From NCBI RefSeq assembly GCF_013141915.1, contig NZ_SROX01000001.1:558001-622000 (forward strand): a DNA stretch of 64,000 nucleotides, read 5' to 3'. This document shows, piece after piece, positions 62,391 to 64,000 of this stretch. This DNA comes from Cupriavidus necator (GTDB lineage Bacteria > Pseudomonadota > Gammaproteobacteria > Burkholderiales > Burkholderiaceae). The translations under genes and the position numbers were made by a program. Every line of letters starts with the position of its first letter. The first letter of the stretch is position 1. Below the pieces are notes generated by a model. The model saw only the letters and a program-made list of their open reading frames with translations. It had not been told where the DNA came from and did no database searches.

Positions 62391-63140
62391 ATGGATCTTG
62401 GATTGAATGGCCGCGTGGCAATCGTCACCGGCTCGGCACGGGGCATCGGCGCGGAAACCGCCCGCATGCTGGCCAGCGAAGGCATGGCGGTGGTCATCAC
62501 CGACCTGGACCTCGACGCCGCGGGCGAGACCGCGCGCGGCATCGAGGCCGGCGGCGGCAAGGCCATTGCCGTGCAATGCGACGTGCGCAATGAAGAGCAG
62601 GTGCGCAACATGGTGGCCGCCGGCAAGGACGCCTTCGGCAGCGTCGACGTGCTGGTCAACAACGCCGGCCTGGTCAAGGACCGCACCATCCTGAAGATGG
62701 ACGAGGCCGACTGGGACCTGGTGCTGAACGTCACGCTCAAGGGCAGCTTCCACTGCGTGCGCGCCGCCCTGCCGCATATGCATGAGAAAGGATGGGGCCG
62801 CATCATCAACATCAGCTCGCGCGCGCTGTTCGGCAACCCGGGCCAGGCCAATTACTCCACCGCCAAGGCCGGCATCATCGGCTTCACCCGCGCACTGTCG
62901 CTGGAGCACGCGCGCAAGGGCGTGACCGTCAACGCCATCGCGCCGGGCTACATCGAGACCGAGTACATCAAGAGCCTGCCCAACTACGACACCATCCTCG
63001 AGAACGTGATGGCGAAGAACGCCGTGACCTTCCCGGGCCAGACCAGCGATATCGCCGGTGCCGTCGCCTTCATGGCGTCGGAGCACGCGCGCTATATCAC
63101 CGGCACCACCCTGTTCGTGACCGGAGGCCGCTATGGTTGA
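62391..63140 (+). CDS. Short-chain dehydrogenase/reductase (FabG-like)
   Basis: This protein has 249 residues from the ATG at 62391 after AGGAGGAG. It is a classical SDR: TGSARGIG cofactor motif (about 14-21), NNAG (about 91-94), catalytic Ser in ISSRALFG, and YSTAK (Tyr/Lys). The acidic residue after strand 2 (ITDLDLDA) favours NAD. It would oxidise a 3-hydroxyacyl-CoA or similar. It overlaps the acyl-CoA dehydrogenase start by eight bases. Confidence 0.92.
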   Translation: MDLGLNGRVAIVTGSARGIGAETARMLASEGMAVVITDLDLDAAGETARGIEAGGGKAIAVQCDVRNEEQVRNMVAAGKDAFGSVDVLVNNAGLVKDRTILKMDEADWDLVLNVTLKGSFHCVRAALPHMHEKGWGRIINISSRALFGNPGQANYSTAKAGIIGFTRALSLEHARKGVTVNAIAPGYIETEYIKSLPNYDTILENVMAKNAVTFPGQTSDIAGAVAFMASEHARYITGTTLFVTGGRYG

Positions 63141-64000
63141 TCCGAACGTTGACGTCGACGGCCTCGATGCCGACCAGCGGCTGCTGCGCGACAACATCCG
63201 CCGCTACCTGAAGGAGCATATCGCCCCCCGCATCGACCAGGCCGAACTGGACAAGCGCTTCCCGCACGAAGTGCTGACCGGCCTGGCCGACTTCGGCTAC
63301 TTCGGCGGCCACCTGCCGGAAGCCGATGGCGGACTGGGGCTGGACTACCTGACCTGGGCCGTAATGATGGAAGAAGCCGGCTATTGCTGGCTGTCGCTGC
63401 GCATCCTGTTGAACGGGCTGAATATCGTCTCCGGCATCATCAATGCGTATGGCACCGAGGAGCAGAAGGAGTGCTTCATGCGCCCGCTGCTGCGCAACCA
63501 GCGCAAGACCTTCGTGTCGATCTCGGAGCCCGATGTCGGCTCCAACGTGGCCGAGATCAAGACCCGCGCCGACAAGCGCGGCGACCGCTACGTGCTCAAC
63601 GGCAGCAAGCTGTGGATCACCAACGGCCTGTTCGCCGACTTCGGCATCGTGGTGGCGCGCACCTTCAGCGAAACCTGCAACGGCGAGCTGTCGCTGTTCC
63701 TGGTCGAACGCGACGTCACGCCGTACAGCGCCACGCCGGTCGAGACCATGTTCACGCGCAGCACCGGCACCGCGGCCTTCACCTTCGAGAACGCCGAGGT
63801 ACCCGCCGCCAACCTGCTCGGCCAGGAAGGCCAGGGTCTGCGCCAGATCCTGATCGGGCTGAACTTCGGCCGCCTGAACGTGGCCATGGGCGCGGTCGGC
63901 GCGGCGCAGTGCGCGCTCGACCTGTCGGTGGACTATGCGCTGCAGCGCAAGCAGTTTGGCCGGCCGATCGGATCGTTCCAGCTGGTGCAGAAGCATATCG
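63133..64000 (+). CDS. Acyl-CoA dehydrogenase, cut by the window end
   Basis: The first 289 residues are present. The N-terminal helical domain (LDADQRLLRDNIRRYLKEHIAPRIDQAE) is followed by the beta domain with FAD-binding FVSISEPDVGSNVAEIKTRA and WITNG, and by the C-terminal helical start (ALQRKQFGRPIGSFQLVQKH). The catalytic Glu region lies beyond the window. It starts inside the SDR gene, so it is coupled. With the SDR and hydratase-like genes it outlines a beta-oxidation-like route. Confidence 0.92.
   Translation, partial: MVDPNVDVDGLDADQRLLRDNIRRYLKEHIAPRIDQAELDKRFPHEVLTGLADFGYFGGHLPEADGGLGLDYLTWAVMMEEAGYCWLSLRILLNGLNIVSGIINAYGTEEQKECFMRPLLRNQRKTFVSISEPDVGSNVAEIKTRADKRGDRYVLNGSKLWITNGLFADFGIVVARTFSETCNGELSLFLVERDVTPYSATPVETMFTRSTGTAAFTFENAEVPAANLLGQEGQGLRQILIGLNFGRLNVAMGAVGAAQCALDLSVDYALQRKQFGRPIGSFQLVQKHI

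Overview
The window looks like part of a Cupriavidus-type replicon (Burkholderiaceae, beta-proteobacteria). The evidence is high GC with strong GC3 codon use, three Bug/TctC-type periplasmic receptors, a self-sufficient CYP116B-type P450, an AaeAB-like efflux operon, many LysR/IclR/GntR regulators beside catabolic operons, and beta-proteobacterial phn and tcu gene orders. I read about 60 genes. I found no rRNA, complete tRNA, CRISPR array or prophage.

Left part (1-21.4 kb). A cut gene end and a TetR regulator are followed by a strong minus-strand small-RNA candidate (913-1005) with three hairpins and C-rich loops. Next come small envelope proteins and a tyrosine recombinase divergent from a KfrA-like coiled-coil DNA-binding protein. 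A nuclease-helicase fusion carries a near-consensus LexA box directly at its start. Then follow a thioredoxin-like protein, a VOC protein with a divergent LysR gene, a cupin, a secreted protein with a 13-residue repeat, a four-gene efflux operon with its divergent LysR gene, and a Bug receptor plus P450 pair divergent from an IclR gene.

Centre (21.5-43.5 kb). A complete C-P lyase island contains phnGHIJKLM with divergent phnF, a 2H phosphoesterase gene plus phnN, and phnCDE with a phnO-like gene. Readable PHO boxes lie upstream of phnC and phnG, and a PhnF/HutC-type operator sits just before phnG. After it come an AmpC-like beta-lactamase, a DUF305 protein, two beta-propeller-like exported proteins, and a Cache-domain two-component system. 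That system is followed by a PLP enzyme and a RidA protein that both carry lipoprotein export signals.

Right part (43.7-64 kb). tcuA-tcuB-Bug with a LysR gene (tricarballylate-type) is followed by a gene-poor kilobase. This kilobase holds an insertion-sequence remnant and, at 49040-49067, a sequence that matches a XerCD dif site. By eye, all eleven GGGNAGGG (KOPS-like) words left of it lie on the plus strand and all six right of it lie on the minus strand, so this appears to be the replication terminus of the replicon. To the right are an organosulfur operon (thiol dioxygenase, four-domain rhodanese, Bug receptor, PLP C-S lyase and a broken deacylase gene), DUF445, an orphan ExbD, a universal stress protein, a GntR gene, a mesaconyl-CoA hydratase-like fusion protein, an IclR gene, an SDR dehydrogenase and the start of an acyl-CoA dehydrogenase cut by the window end.
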